A stretch of DNA of 28,131 bases from Chytridium lagenaria (GCA_025449115.1 JAHLKC010000255.1:1-28131), one strand, 5' to 3'; counted from the stretch's first letter, positions 19,284-28,131 are shown. Numbers and translations: made by a program. The notes: generated by a model not told the origin, from the letters alone.

Positions 19284-19505
19284 AAATTCTTACGGCGGGA
19301 AGTAATGGTTGACGGCCGTTGACGCGTGTATACTATTGATTGTAGCGGTATGCCGTTGGGGACAACTGCGTACGGCTGCGTACGGCCGCGTACGGCTGCG
19401 TACGGCCGCGTACGGCTGCGTACGGCCGCGTACGGCTTTGTACGGCGGCGTACGGCTTTGTACGGCTGAGTACGGCTCCGTACGGCTGCGTACTAATATT
19501 TACAC
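19284..19505. repeat. Fourth 135-bp repeat copy with expanded decamer array
   Basis: It starts ATTCTTACGGCGGGAAGTAA like the other copies. The single TACGGCTGCA of the unit is replaced by twelve consecutive decamers at 19371-19490. The first six alternate TACGGCTGCG and TACGGCCGCG, a 20-bp higher-order unit; the last six vary (TACGGCTTTG, TACGGCGGCG and others). The expansion accounts for roughly 100 bp of extra length. Confidence 0.85.
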
Positions 19506-19538
19506 CGGTCAATAAAAGACAATTTATTAATTCAAATC

Positions 19539-21128
19539 TTAAAGCCTTCGTCTTGGACTTCGACGTGGGCTTTGTCTTCTTACATAAGGACGCTCAGGTG
19601 AACTGTATTCCGTAGACGAAAAACGGGACGCTCCCAAATGCGATGACGGTGAACGGCGGCTAGATATCCTAGGGCTAGGACGTGAACGGTGGGAAAACTC
19701 CGACTGCGGAGATCGCGAACGACCACTTGATACCCTAGACTGTGAACGGTTTGACTGTGTATATCGTGTATTCCTCCTTGCACGCCGGGATAATGGCGCA
19801 TGTTCAAATCTTTGATTCTTTCAGAACGCCGTGGGGATGAACGCAAAGAAGGATGCGATCGTCGCGATTCTGGCCCGATTCATTTCCGAAGAACGAATAT
19901 CCACATGGTCGTCAAACGCAGTTTGTTGACAGAGGACAGATACGCCTATCTGTTCTACTATATGGATTAACACTCAGTAAATCAAACTTAAGGAAATTAT
20001 TATACCCAATCTTTTATCCACGCTGGCAAGCCTCTCTTCCAATCTTTCCAGCATGCATCGCATTGAGTCTAGTTTTTCATTGATTTCCGTATGGTTGCTC
20101 CCATCCCGTTTCCGTAATTGTGTGAAGCTTGATATCAACGTCCTATGGATCGCATTGTTTTCATGCATCACCAGGTTTAGGGAATCCTGCTGTGCAACCA
20201 GCGTTTGGATACCTGCTCCACCAACACTCACAATATAATTATCATTTAACCTCTTGATTTCACCTCGTGTAAAACCTAGTTCCAAATATCAATTTCAAGA
20301 ATAAAGACAGATAAAAAAAATTAACAGGATACCAGACGGCGCCTACGGCGGCAAGTAATCGTATACTGTAGTTCAATACTGCATGATGGCCGGCGCATAC
20401 GGTTGTATCTTTCGTATAAAGAACTCACCGGGTACGTTTTTTTCAAACCCAGCGGAAAGATAACCCTTGGCAGCTTGGCATTCGGGATAGGACGCAAAGA
20501 TAAGGACACCCGCGTTGATTTTTTCGACTCATATAATCAGCCTAATTTCCCAAATTAGAACCGTCATATCCACATTAAGAAGTGACGCTTGCAACTCACT
20601 GTTTGAGCAAGATGCTCCCAATGCCGTCGGAAAAACGAATTTCTCAGAGCACTTGCTTGAGCAGATGCAACGTTGTCAAAGTACGCGTTTCTTCGAGGAT
20701 TGGCCTGCCTAATAGTAGCTGTCGGTAAGCTAACGTTAGATTCGGTAAAACCAACCCCGCTCAACAGCCACCAACCATCATCTGAAATTTGACCACTCTT
20801 TATTTTGAAGGTTCCATGTATGGGAGCAGCCTGTTGCGATAGGGGCGTTTGGATGTCAACCACCGGAACAGGATTGCCTGTGGTTTCAATCCCCGTTGCA
20901 ATCCCAGTGTTGCTAGCACCCTGCTCTGTGACGCGGAGCCTTCTATCACTCGGATGTAACGGGAGAACGATCGCTTGCTTCGTACAATTCATCGAAATCA
21001 TCGTCACCGTTCGAGCCATTGCTAGGGGCCCTATCAGCCTCTAAGCGATTGTTTAGATAGAAACCAGTTCTGCATTCACCCATGTCTTTGTGCTTTGAAT
21101 TTTGTTGTTGAAATTTTTTACCGATCAT
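19539..21128 (-). CDS. Gene B: unknown protein with coiled coil and Arg/Ser-rich tail (multi-exon, partly resolved)
   Basis: I do not recognise the family. ATG at 21128 opens MIGKKFQQQNSKHKDMGECR (an alternative ATG is at 21140). Exons 21128-20986, 20948-20600 and 20527-20429 join in frame through GT-AG introns of 37 and 72 bp, with GTGAGT donors after exons 2 and 3. A fourth exon (about 20275/20252 to 20006) encodes a predicted coiled coil with TEINEKLDSMRCMLERLEER; its acceptor is unresolved because the best AG gives a phase mismatch. The last part is open from 19820 to TAA at 19539 and is Arg/Ser-rich (SGRSRSPQSEFSHRSRPSP, ending SPRRSPRRRL), as in splicing-factor RS domains. Between 20005 and 19820 two frame changes remain unexplained (introns, errors or decay). 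AATAAA follows the stop. Confidence 0.55.
20339..20410. repeat. 135-bp-repeat-like sequence inside a gene B intron
   Basis: GCCTACGGCGGCAAGTAATC matches the start of the 135-bp unit (CTTACGGCGAGAAGTAATG). It is followed by GTATACTGTAG and GGCCGGCGCATACGG. It lies between the GTGAGT donor at 20428 and the next exon. Confidence 0.55.
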
Positions 21129-21821
21129 AATACTGCACAACCCCTTAAATAAATTTGCAAAGGGTATTATAGTGTACGGGAGTCAACGGCTAATTTACGG
21201 CGTCAGCGCCGTATGTACGGCGTCAACGGCGTACGTACGGCGTCACCCGTCGTTAACGGGACGTATACCGCAGTATACGGCCCGTACTACTCTGAGGAGG
21301 TGTGAGTTAGTGCGGTAATTTAATGATCTTGTGTTTGAATTTGGTTATTTAATACGAAAATAATTGCAACACATTAGTACTACGCAATCCGATATATATC
21401 GTTCCTCTATGGTCGTTGACTGTCTATATCGTGCTTACACCGGCGTATACGGCAGCAGGTGTTAACTTCATGGACGGTCGTTACGGTTGTTATCGCCTGT
21501 GTAACGGCGTATACCTTAAAAAAGTGTTATTGCTTGTGTAACGGCATATACCTTAGAAGTGCATCTTATTCTACGGTCGCTGACAACAGATATAACCTGT
21601 ATACTGGCGTATACAATTTGCAGCATGTCACAAATTATAATTGGTTAATGATATAAACGAAATTTATTTCACGGTTAAGAAACTTTATAAAAGGAATTAT
21701 TTCAAGAATGACAATATATTAAAAGGAACAGCAATAATCATAAAGCAAAGATGAGCTAAAGGTTTACGTTCTGCGACAGCAATTTACAACAAAGGGGAAA
21801 AGCTTAAGGATTCTTCGACCA
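21129..21821. repeat. Intergenic TACGG repeats between genes A and B
   Basis: The block at 21175-21290 contains TTTACGGCGTCAGCGCCGTA, TGTACGGCGTCAACGGCGTA, CGTACGGCGTCACCCGTCG and GTATACCGCAGTATACGGCC, a roughly 20-bp period of GTACGGCGTCAACGGC-like units. A second block at 21430-21610 has GGCGTATACGGCAGC and three CTGTGTAACGGCGTATACC-like units. The rest is AT-rich. It covers the 5' flank of gene B and the 3' flank of gene A, so promoter and terminator sequences of those genes should lie here, but none is distinctive. Confidence 0.6.
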
Positions 21822-24166
21822 CTATGGTTTATCTTCTGCGAGAACTAAACTTGCCAACGTTGGTGTAGGGGAACTTGATTGTGATGGGGTTTCTCCCACA
21901 CCCAACATCGCTGGGTAAATTTTGGAGCTCTCCGAGAGTCTTTGCTCGGGATGTAGAGACTTCGCGCGTTTAATGATTTCCTTAAAAAATCAGCTACAAT
22001 AAAAAATTATAGACTTACGGCCCAAATTTCTTCTTTCGTAGATTCGGAATCAATGTTCAGGTCTGCGCCTTGTGCTATGAGCAACAGTTGGGACTTGAGA
22101 GAATGCTTGCTGACAACTTTCATTTCAAAGGTCAAATACAAGAAGACATGCAAACGAAAATATACTTACAGGCAGGTATCTGTTGCCGAATCCCGGAATG
22201 GCTGCCCTTCGGAATTTCAGGTACGCTCTTGCTGGAAGATGGCTTCGGCACAGTTGGTAAAGTCTTGCTAGAGGAAGGCTTTGGCTCACTATGTCCCTTA
22301 GACGCGGTACCTCTCTTCTCCTTCTCGGTGGAAACTTAACGGCAAGTGAGTAATTTAGGTGAAAACATTTAAAGTACCTTTAACCTTCTCCGGTATTTTT
22401 CTTGACCTTGGAGATGTCTCTTCTGACGAATATATTTCTTCTGGTTCGCCGATAACTTCAACGTCACCATGCCCTGCCATCTTCACCTTCTTGACCGCTT
22501 TGCCTTTCACCTTGGTAGCCGCTTCCTCACCTAGTTACAAAGAAAATTATTCTAATTAGAAATCCATGATAAACTACCGATACTGTTGGTATCGACAGCA
22601 TTACTATTCAACGCTACCGTTTGACATGGTAGTAAATAAGTTTAAATTATTAAACAAAAGGAAAATTCAAAAAAGAAAATGTAATAATGTACCCTTTTTT
22701 TGGCCTAGTTTTTTCAACCATTGAAGAGAAAAGAATGCGATAACACCAATTCGAAAACAGTCAGTTTTAACGATTCAGCAATTTTCCTCTAAACCAATCA
22801 ACGCTTACCCCTATCTCTAAGTGTTCTTGGAGATGTCGGTGATGTCGGTGACGTGACGGAAGTCACCGAGACGGAAGGTTCCTTGACAGCTTTAGGTAAA
22901 GGCAAATAGGTTAGACTGGTATATTGAACGATACCTATTTCAACAGCCGTTTCCTTTAAATAATCAACGCTTACCCCTATCTCTAAGTGTTCTAGGTGAT
23001 GTTGGTGAAGTTGTCGAAAATTCTTTGACGGCTTTATGAGAAAAGAATAGGTTAGATGCTGGTAGTTAACAACGCCGCATGCGCCAGTACACTGCCAGCC
23101 GTACCCCGGGTGAGGTTATATAAAAATGTGTTCACACTTACTCTTTCCTTTGGACTGACTCGTTTTGGGTGAAGCAGCGGTTTCCTTAGACGTAGTGGCA
23201 GATTGCTCGTCCCTACTAGGTCTCCTCTCCTTTCCCTTGCTCGTATCAACCCGAAGGCGTGGCTGATCTTTCTCTCGTTGAAGTTCATCTATTCCAAGCA
23301 CAATTAGAATCAACCGTTGCAGGAAAAAATTACACTTATGTTTCTCGGGCGGAGCCTCCGTATCGCCTTCATCCCCCTCTTCAAAGTAATCTTCAATTTG
23401 TGGGACATACTTCGGCCGACCCTCGTCATCACTTCCAGCCTCCAATACTTTTTGCGACGTCTTGGATAGGACTTTTAAAGATAGAGCAAGCAAAAGTTGA
23501 ATTACCTCTTCTTCATCTTTCCACAAAATATGAATTCTGTTTCGCTCGTCAACGTAATAGCCCTTGACATGCGTGCTTGGAGCTGTAGAGAAGGCCGCTC
23601 TGAAGGCTGTCTGATACTGTTCCCTAATCTTCAACCATTAATAATGACAACCTACAGACTGATAATACTTCGCTTAACTTTGATTTGATTGACATTGCAA
23701 CAGCCTTATCATCAACACAGCTGGGGAGCTGCTCCATCAACTTTGTCCAAGTGAACTGGCCCTTCAGAGACATCAGCTGGCTGATGCCATCCTTCTCCTT
23801 AGAGTTGAACTTCGGGCTTTGCAATGCGATTTCCAGGATGCTTTGAAATACGAATTAAACAACAAACACGCGTTTAAGAACCTACTGCCTGGTAGCCATT
23901 TTAGAAGCCAAATGATGATGACCTTGAGCGGAACGAGAAGGCCCAGTTGTTTCGGTTTTCATCTTTCGCTCTGGAACGGAGGTGCCACCTTGCCGCATCA
24001 TCGCAATTACTTCCTCAATACGTTCGGAAGTATCCAGCTTTGTCATAAGCATGATGATGTCTCCAGTCAGGTTGTGCTGTCCAGCTTCTTCCCCTCGGAG
24101 ATGCTTTTCAAGCTCCCGGCGGGTCGTCAGCTCGGGTATCTTCTCATCACATCCAGGACAGTACAT
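21822..24166 (-). CDS. Gene A: nine-exon unknown protein with N-terminal CxxC and C-terminal SAP-like region
   Basis: I do not recognise the family. Exons 24166-23886, 23840-23669, 23628-23142, 23031-22975, 22889-22809, 22530-22378, 22334-22170, 22116-22019 and 21980-21822 join through GT-AG introns (38-278 bp) in one continuous frame of 550 codons plus stop; every phase agrees. The start MYCPGC gives a Cys-x2-Cys with later His residues (possible zinc site), then charged helical sequence. Residues about 150-313 include an acidic patch (EDYFEEGDEGD) and Lys/Ser-rich sequence. Exons 4 and 5 are tandem duplicates. The Pro/Ser/Lys-rich centre (EPKPSSSKTLP, PKPSSSKSVPE) suggests disorder. Exons 8-9 (HSLKSQLLLIAQGADLNIDS, then TKEEIWAEII) resemble a SAP/HeH helix-turn-helix. 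A 45-bp in-frame intron may also exist in exon 3 near 23283-23327. A nuclear or chromatin role is inference. Confidence 0.75.
22809..23031 (-). repeat. Tandemly duplicated exon of gene A (exons 4 and 5)
   Basis: Exon 4 (23031-22975) and exon 5 (22889-22809) both begin VKE and end SPTSPRTLRDRG, and both are followed by the same donor GTAAGCGTTGATT. Exon 5 carries extra Ser-Pro-Thr repeats. Both are multiples of three (57 and 81 nt) with the same phase, so either could be skipped without frame change. Confidence 0.85.
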
Positions 24167-24206
24167 TTTTTTTTTTTTTCGTACGTTCCACAACAATAGT
24201 ATCATA

Positions 24207-24640
24207 AAACAACGACAATTAATTAAAAATTGAGGAAAACATATCCGTCAGCACGCAGGACTACGTCCACTAACGAGCGTAGTCCGGTGATAACTGCAGT
24301 AGTCGTCGTGCTACTCCTCATTATATGCAGGACAACACTTTTTTGTACTTACCACAAAAGTACTTACATATAAAGCACGGATAAATAAATTTTAATTTCA
24401 GCACGGATAATATAATTGAAACCTTAAGGACAGTATAATAGAACATATCCGTCACCACGGCGGTACTACCGCTCAAAACACCTGTATGATGGCCTCAGCG
24501 CTCGTAGTATAGCGTAAGCTGTAGACGGGACTCACTTGTTTGAAAGAGGTGCAGGAGCGTTTAGTTATGATATATGAGGTTGAAGGGTTACTGTTGTAGC
24601 TAGATATAATGCTGCTTAGCCCGCGTTAGCGTTAGGGGCC
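24207..24640. other. Upstream region of gene A with two degenerate repeat copies
   Basis: AACATATCCGTCAGCACGCA near 24238 and AACATATCCGTCACCACGGC near 24443 are two copies of one repeat, about 205 bp apart, each followed by CTAC. Both hold TACG/ACGTC motifs related to the TACGG family. A 13-14 base T run (24166-24179) lies directly upstream of the gene A start. No other gene is seen. Confidence 0.45.
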
Positions 24641-26192
24641 ACGTTGCTGTTTACAATACTTTTTTTCGCTGAGTTGGACTTGGCGTCAAAAATCATCGGC
24701 ACCCGCAGGGAAGGTTCAACCAAGCATGCTACCATTAATGGAATGCTGTTCCTTGGGTAAACACGGTCCAGCAATCCATTGGAAATGGTCTTGCACGCGT
24801 AACACGCGTTGCCATGGTGCTAGAGCAAGTCACCGACACATAAAAGCAAAAATAGGGGACAGCGGCACATTGGGAGCGGCAGCTTGTTGCAACCGCTTAG
24901 GGACCATCATCCATGGATAGCATGTCGCCATAGCTTCAAAATGACATATCAACCACTGCTGTGGCGCGTTGGGAAGGGACTGCGTTACTGTTCACAATGC
25001 TTTTTTTCGCTAAGTTGGACTTGGCATCAAAAATCTTCGGCACCCGCAGGGAAGGTTCAACCAAGCATGCTCCCATTAATCGAATGCTGTTCCTTAGGTA
25101 AACACGGTCCAGCAATCCAATGGAAATGGTCTTGCACGCGTAACACGCGTTGCCATGGTGCTAGAGCAAGTCACCGACACATAAAAGCAAAAATAGGGGA
25201 CAGCGGCACATTGGGAGCGGCAGCTTGTTGCAACCGCTTAGGGACCATCATCCATGGATAGCATGTCGCCATAGCTTCAAAATGACATATCAACCACTGC
25301 TGTGGCGCGTTGGGAAGGGACTGCGTTACTGTTCACAATGCTTTTTTTCGCTAAGTTGGACTTGGCATCAAAAATCTTCGGCACCCGCAGGGAAGGTTCA
25401 ACCAAGCATGCTCCCATTAATCGAATGCTGTTCCTTAGGTAAACACGGTCCAGCAATCCAATGGAAATGGTCTTGCACGCGTAACACGCGTTGCCATGGT
25501 GCTAGAGCAAGTCACCGACACATAAAAGCAAAAATAGGGGACAGCGGCACATTGGGAGCGGCAGCTTGTTGCAACCGCTTAGGGACCATCATCCATGGAT
25601 AGCATGTCGCCATAGCTTCAAAATGACATATCAACCACTGCTGTGGCGCGTTGGGAAGGGACTGCGTTACTGTTCACAATGCTTTTTTTCGCTAAGTTGG
25701 ACTTGGCATCAAAAATCTTCGGCACCCGCAGGGAAGGTTCAACCAAGCATGCTCCCATTAATCGAATGCTGTTCCTTAGGTAAACACGGTCCAGCAATCC
25801 AATGGAAATGGTCTTGCACGCGTAACACGCGTTGCCATGGTGCTAGAGCAAGTCACCGACACATAAAAGCAAAAATAGGGGACAGCGGCACGTTGGGAGC
25901 GGCAGCTTGTTGCAACCGCTTAGGGACCATCATCCATGGATAGCATGTCGCCATAGCTTCAAAATGACATATCAACCACTGCTGTGGCGCGTTGGGAAGG
26001 GACTGCGTTACTGTTCACAATGCTTTTTTTCGCTGAGTTGGACTTGGCGTCAAAAATCTTCGGCACCCGCAGGGAAGGTTCAACTAAGCATGCTACAATT
26101 AATGGAATGCTGTTCCTTAGGTAAACACGGTCCAGCAATCCATTGGAAATGGTCTTGCACGCGTAACACGAATTGCCATGGTGCTAGAGCAA
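24641..26192. repeat. 341-bp satellite, four full units and a half unit
   Basis: The anchor CTTTTTTTCGCT recurs at 24659, 25000, 25341, 25682 and 26023, a strict 341-bp period. Units 2 and 3 look identical and unit 4 differs by at least one base (CACGTTGGG for CACATTGGG near 25890). The first and last units share variants not found in the middle (GCTGAGTTGG, TTGGCGTC, AATGGAATG, AATCCATTGG). Overlapping 125-codon frames arise in each unit, but 341 is not a multiple of three and no domain is seen, so they are not called as genes. Confidence 0.95.
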
Positions 26193-26448
26193 TCGCAATT
26201 AATAAACGGTGGCAAACGATGAGTGCAACGGAATCGGGACAGTCATCTGATAATGGTCCTAAATGTGTTTGCTTCTACACGCGTCACATTATTAATTGGT
26301 AAACGGCGGAGCATGGTCCGTCAGTGTCAAGCGTTATTGCAGAGCATTATAAAGTAAAAGAAATAGTAGTATAGAAGCCCAAATCGGTTACTGCCGCAAA
26401 CAAACACGTTGAAATTTTTACTCTCGGGGAATCTGACAACTGAGAGTA
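26193..26448. other. 5' flank of gene C
   Basis: AT-rich sequence between the satellite and the gene C start. It contains an imperfect inverted pair AATTAATAAACGG (26197) and ATTAATTGG (26291), and a GGTCCGTCAGTGTC (26314) related to the ATCCGTCAG repeats upstream of gene A. The promoter should be here, but no clear TATA box stands out. Confidence 0.35.
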
Positions 26449-28131
26449 ATGTTTACCAACTTGGAGGCAATGCGGGATAGACCACTGGCGAAATGGGAAA
26501 AGTACAAGCAGAGGGAAATGGCAAAAAAGGGCCTTAATTATACTAGATATGGTATAGGTAGGTTTTTTTGCTTATTCTTTTATCTAGTGTTTACTTTTCA
26601 TGAGGGGGTTATGTGGAAACGGAAATGTCTTGGGAGCGCCATCCATTGAGTGAAGAGATTCATGGCAGTGGGGTAGACAACGTCCGACTCAACAACAGCA
26701 GCAATGTGACTACTGGCCTTGATGATGATGGCAACTTGGACTTTTCTGCCTTGGATCCTTATGACTCTGCTTTGCTTCAAGAAGATCCGTTCTTGAATGA
26801 CGGAGTGCCAAGGGTCATGCATCTGCCCGGCGCTGACCGAATCGGCTACGGTGAAAATATGTTAAGATTTTTCCGTAACATTGGTCGCTTTAACTAATAC
26901 GTCTATAGCTCTGATGCCGATCGTCGCAAAGTTTTAATTGAGTACAAGGAGAGAATTCTAAATCTTGAGACTTTGTCGGCACCACGGCCAAAAGATGTTT
27001 TTATATTGCAAGACTACCAACGTGAGCCAAAGATAACTCAAGTAACCTGATTCCTCCTTTCGTTAACTAACTTTAAAGAAAACAAAATTTGTATCCGTTC
27101 AAATATACAATGCGGGTGAAGAATTAGAACGAATTGAATGCAACTGCTCTCGAGCAATTGCTGGGTGCATTCATAAAGATGCTATTCCTTATGTCCGGCA
27201 CCATATTCGCCACCCTATGGGTAGGTTGTCCAATTTCTGTCAAAGTAGTACTGACGTCTACTGGCGTATGCGGCGGTGTTTAAACGTTTTCGAGAGACAC
27301 CCGTCGCTAACGCTGGTTGACGGCAGTTTACGAGCGTATACGTCTGATACAGTCTTCATTATACTTTATACAACTATAGATAATGACCCCGTCATTGGAT
27401 TACACTTCACCCCGAAATACAAGATATTCGCTGTTTTGGATGATGCAATCTCATTAGGCTCTCAGTGGGTTATAACGCGTCTGTTTGTCAACAGCAATCG
27501 CAAGGTCTCATTCCATTGTCAAGGGATCCGATGCAGAAACGGCAAGATTGATGTGAACCCATGCCGTCACATAGAAATACTAAGAATGGCCGATCCTGTT
27601 AACCTCAGTTTCTCTGTCAGTGCGGTCGCTCAAGAAGATGATATTAAAGACTCATCCATATCGTGGAAGCCTATACCACCACCTTTTTCATCGCTTATCA
27701 CTTTGGAAAATCTGAGGGAGGAAGATCTTTGGCCGCAAAGAGTTTTCAGAGCAGCGGAGGCGGCATTCAGAACTCCGGGCGCAGTGTTTTACCTTGAAAA
27801 CGACTCGCAGTGTATATGTGGGTTGAAAATCACTGATTGCACTTCTCCAAGAAGACTGCGTTGGTCAAAACTCTACGATGAAAATGGGGCCGTGACGTGC
27901 TTTGTTGAAACCGCGAAGTGCACCCAATGCCCTTCACGTTCCAACCGGTACATTGGGCCCGACCTAGGGAATCTCGGCATCTTCAATAAGAACAACTTCT
28001 GCCTCGTCACCCATTTTTTTTTGGACAAGATCACGGAACTTATAACCTCAACGACATTCTCATTTTACGTCTACCACAAGCATCTTAAATCTAACTACAA
28101 TGAGTACGGGGCTGGTAAATGTCATATTCCC
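26449..28131 (+). CDS. Gene C: SWIM/CxC Cys-cluster protein, KDZ-transposon-like (5' part, runs off window)
   Basis: ATG 26449 opens MFTNLEAMRDRPLAKWEKYK. Exons 26449-26557, 26605-26860, 26909-27041 and 27079-28131 join in frame across introns of 47, 48 and 37 bp (donors GTAGGT, GTTAAG, GTAACC). The second intron removes an in-frame TAA at 26895. The last exon stays open to the window edge. An acidic stretch lies near residues 60-95. Residues 187-198 read CNCSRAIAGCIH, the SWIM zinc pattern CxC...CxH. A second pattern (CQGIRC to CRHI) is at 27517-27570, and CICG and CTQCP pairs follow. The end, LGIFNKNNFCLVTHFFLDKI, resembles the Cys-cluster domains N-terminal to KDZ transposases (also in HMGXB3-like animal proteins). 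The transposase domain would lie beyond the window. An optional 108-bp in-frame intron (27245-27352) coincides with TACGG-type repeat. Confidence 0.65.
27245..27352. repeat. TACGG-type repeat in gene C, probably an intron
   Basis: TACTGGCGTATGCGGCGGTG matches TACTGGCGCATGCGGCGTTG read on the minus strand of a gene A intron near 23085-23065. The 108-bp segment begins GTAGTA, ends GATACAG and leaves the frame intact if removed. It also contains ACCCGTCGCTAACG and CGTATACGTC, as in other repeat patches. Confidence 0.5.

Noticed and set aside
19371..19490. Decamer array as a CRISPR array
   Set aside because: There are no spacers; the 10-bp units are directly adjacent and the genome is eukaryotic.
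23283..23327. Hydrophobic stretch (FFLQRLILIVLGI) in gene A exon 3 as a membrane segment
   Set aside because: It coincides with a possible 45-bp in-frame intron (donor GTAATTTTTT, acceptor GGAATAG) and is isolated in a charged protein, so a membrane call is not supported.
24726..26302. Repeated 125-codon reading frames in the satellite as a gene family
   Set aside because: The unit is 341 bp, not a multiple of three, the frames overlap across units, and the composition (Cys/His/Trp scattered, no domain) fits chance openness of a homogenised satellite.
26895..26897. In-frame TAA as proof that gene C is a pseudogene
   Set aside because: A 48-bp GT-AG intron (26861-26908) removes it and keeps the frame on both sides, and a branch-like TTAACTAA lies within it.

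Overview
This is a eukaryotic nuclear window. It holds Ty1/copia LTR retrotransposons, a non-LTR reverse transcriptase fragment, satellite arrays and genes split by very short GT-AG introns (about 37-110 bp). No rRNA, tRNA or CRISPR array was recognised. The lineage cannot be fixed from the sequence. Plant/alga-style copia elements, tiny introns and a Cys-cluster (CxC/KDZ-like) gene fit an alga, an early-branching animal or another compact-intron eukaryote.

Positions 1-16579 are a nest of transposons. The oldest layer is a minus-strand copia element, here called M. It survives as pieces at 1187-2551, 7691-9380, 10284-10929 and 16163-16579, and its 5' LTR ends on the right at 16579. Four later insertions split it. 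Copia element 0 (plus strand) enters from the left and ends in an LTR at 859-1186. Copia element 1 (2552-7690) has two LTRs and a heavily frameshifted interior. DNA transposon D (9381-10283) is 903 bp with about 105-bp terminal inverted repeats. Copia element 2 (10930-16162) has two 403-bp LTRs, a perfect 5-bp target duplication TAGGG and a nearly complete gag-pol with only a few frameshifts. Element 2 landed inside the last seven bases of M's LTR.

Positions 16580-18724 are a patchwork: a MITE-like inverted repeat (16713-17035), an orphan copia integrase fragment (17280-17453) abutting a LINE-type reverse transcriptase fragment (17461-17646), and an orphan AT-rich reading frame (18484-18720).

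Positions 18725-28131 hold three intron-containing genes embedded in TACGG-rich repeats. Gene B (minus, 21128 to 19539) has a coiled coil and an Arg/Ser-rich tail; its middle is only partly resolved. Gene A (minus, 24166 to 21822) resolves into nine exons that join in one frame (550 codons), with a tandemly duplicated exon. Gene C (plus, 26449 to beyond the window) has short introns, a SWIM-type CxC...CxH motif and further Cys pairs like those of KDZ-transposase-associated proteins. A 341-bp satellite (24641-26192) separates the divergent genes A and C. A 135-bp repeat, a decamer TACGGC array and a partial copy of the gene B 3' end lie downstream of gene B. Related TACGG sequence recurs inside introns of all three genes, which is the most unusual feature here. 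Whether A, B and C are host genes or the cargo of one large DNA transposon is open.
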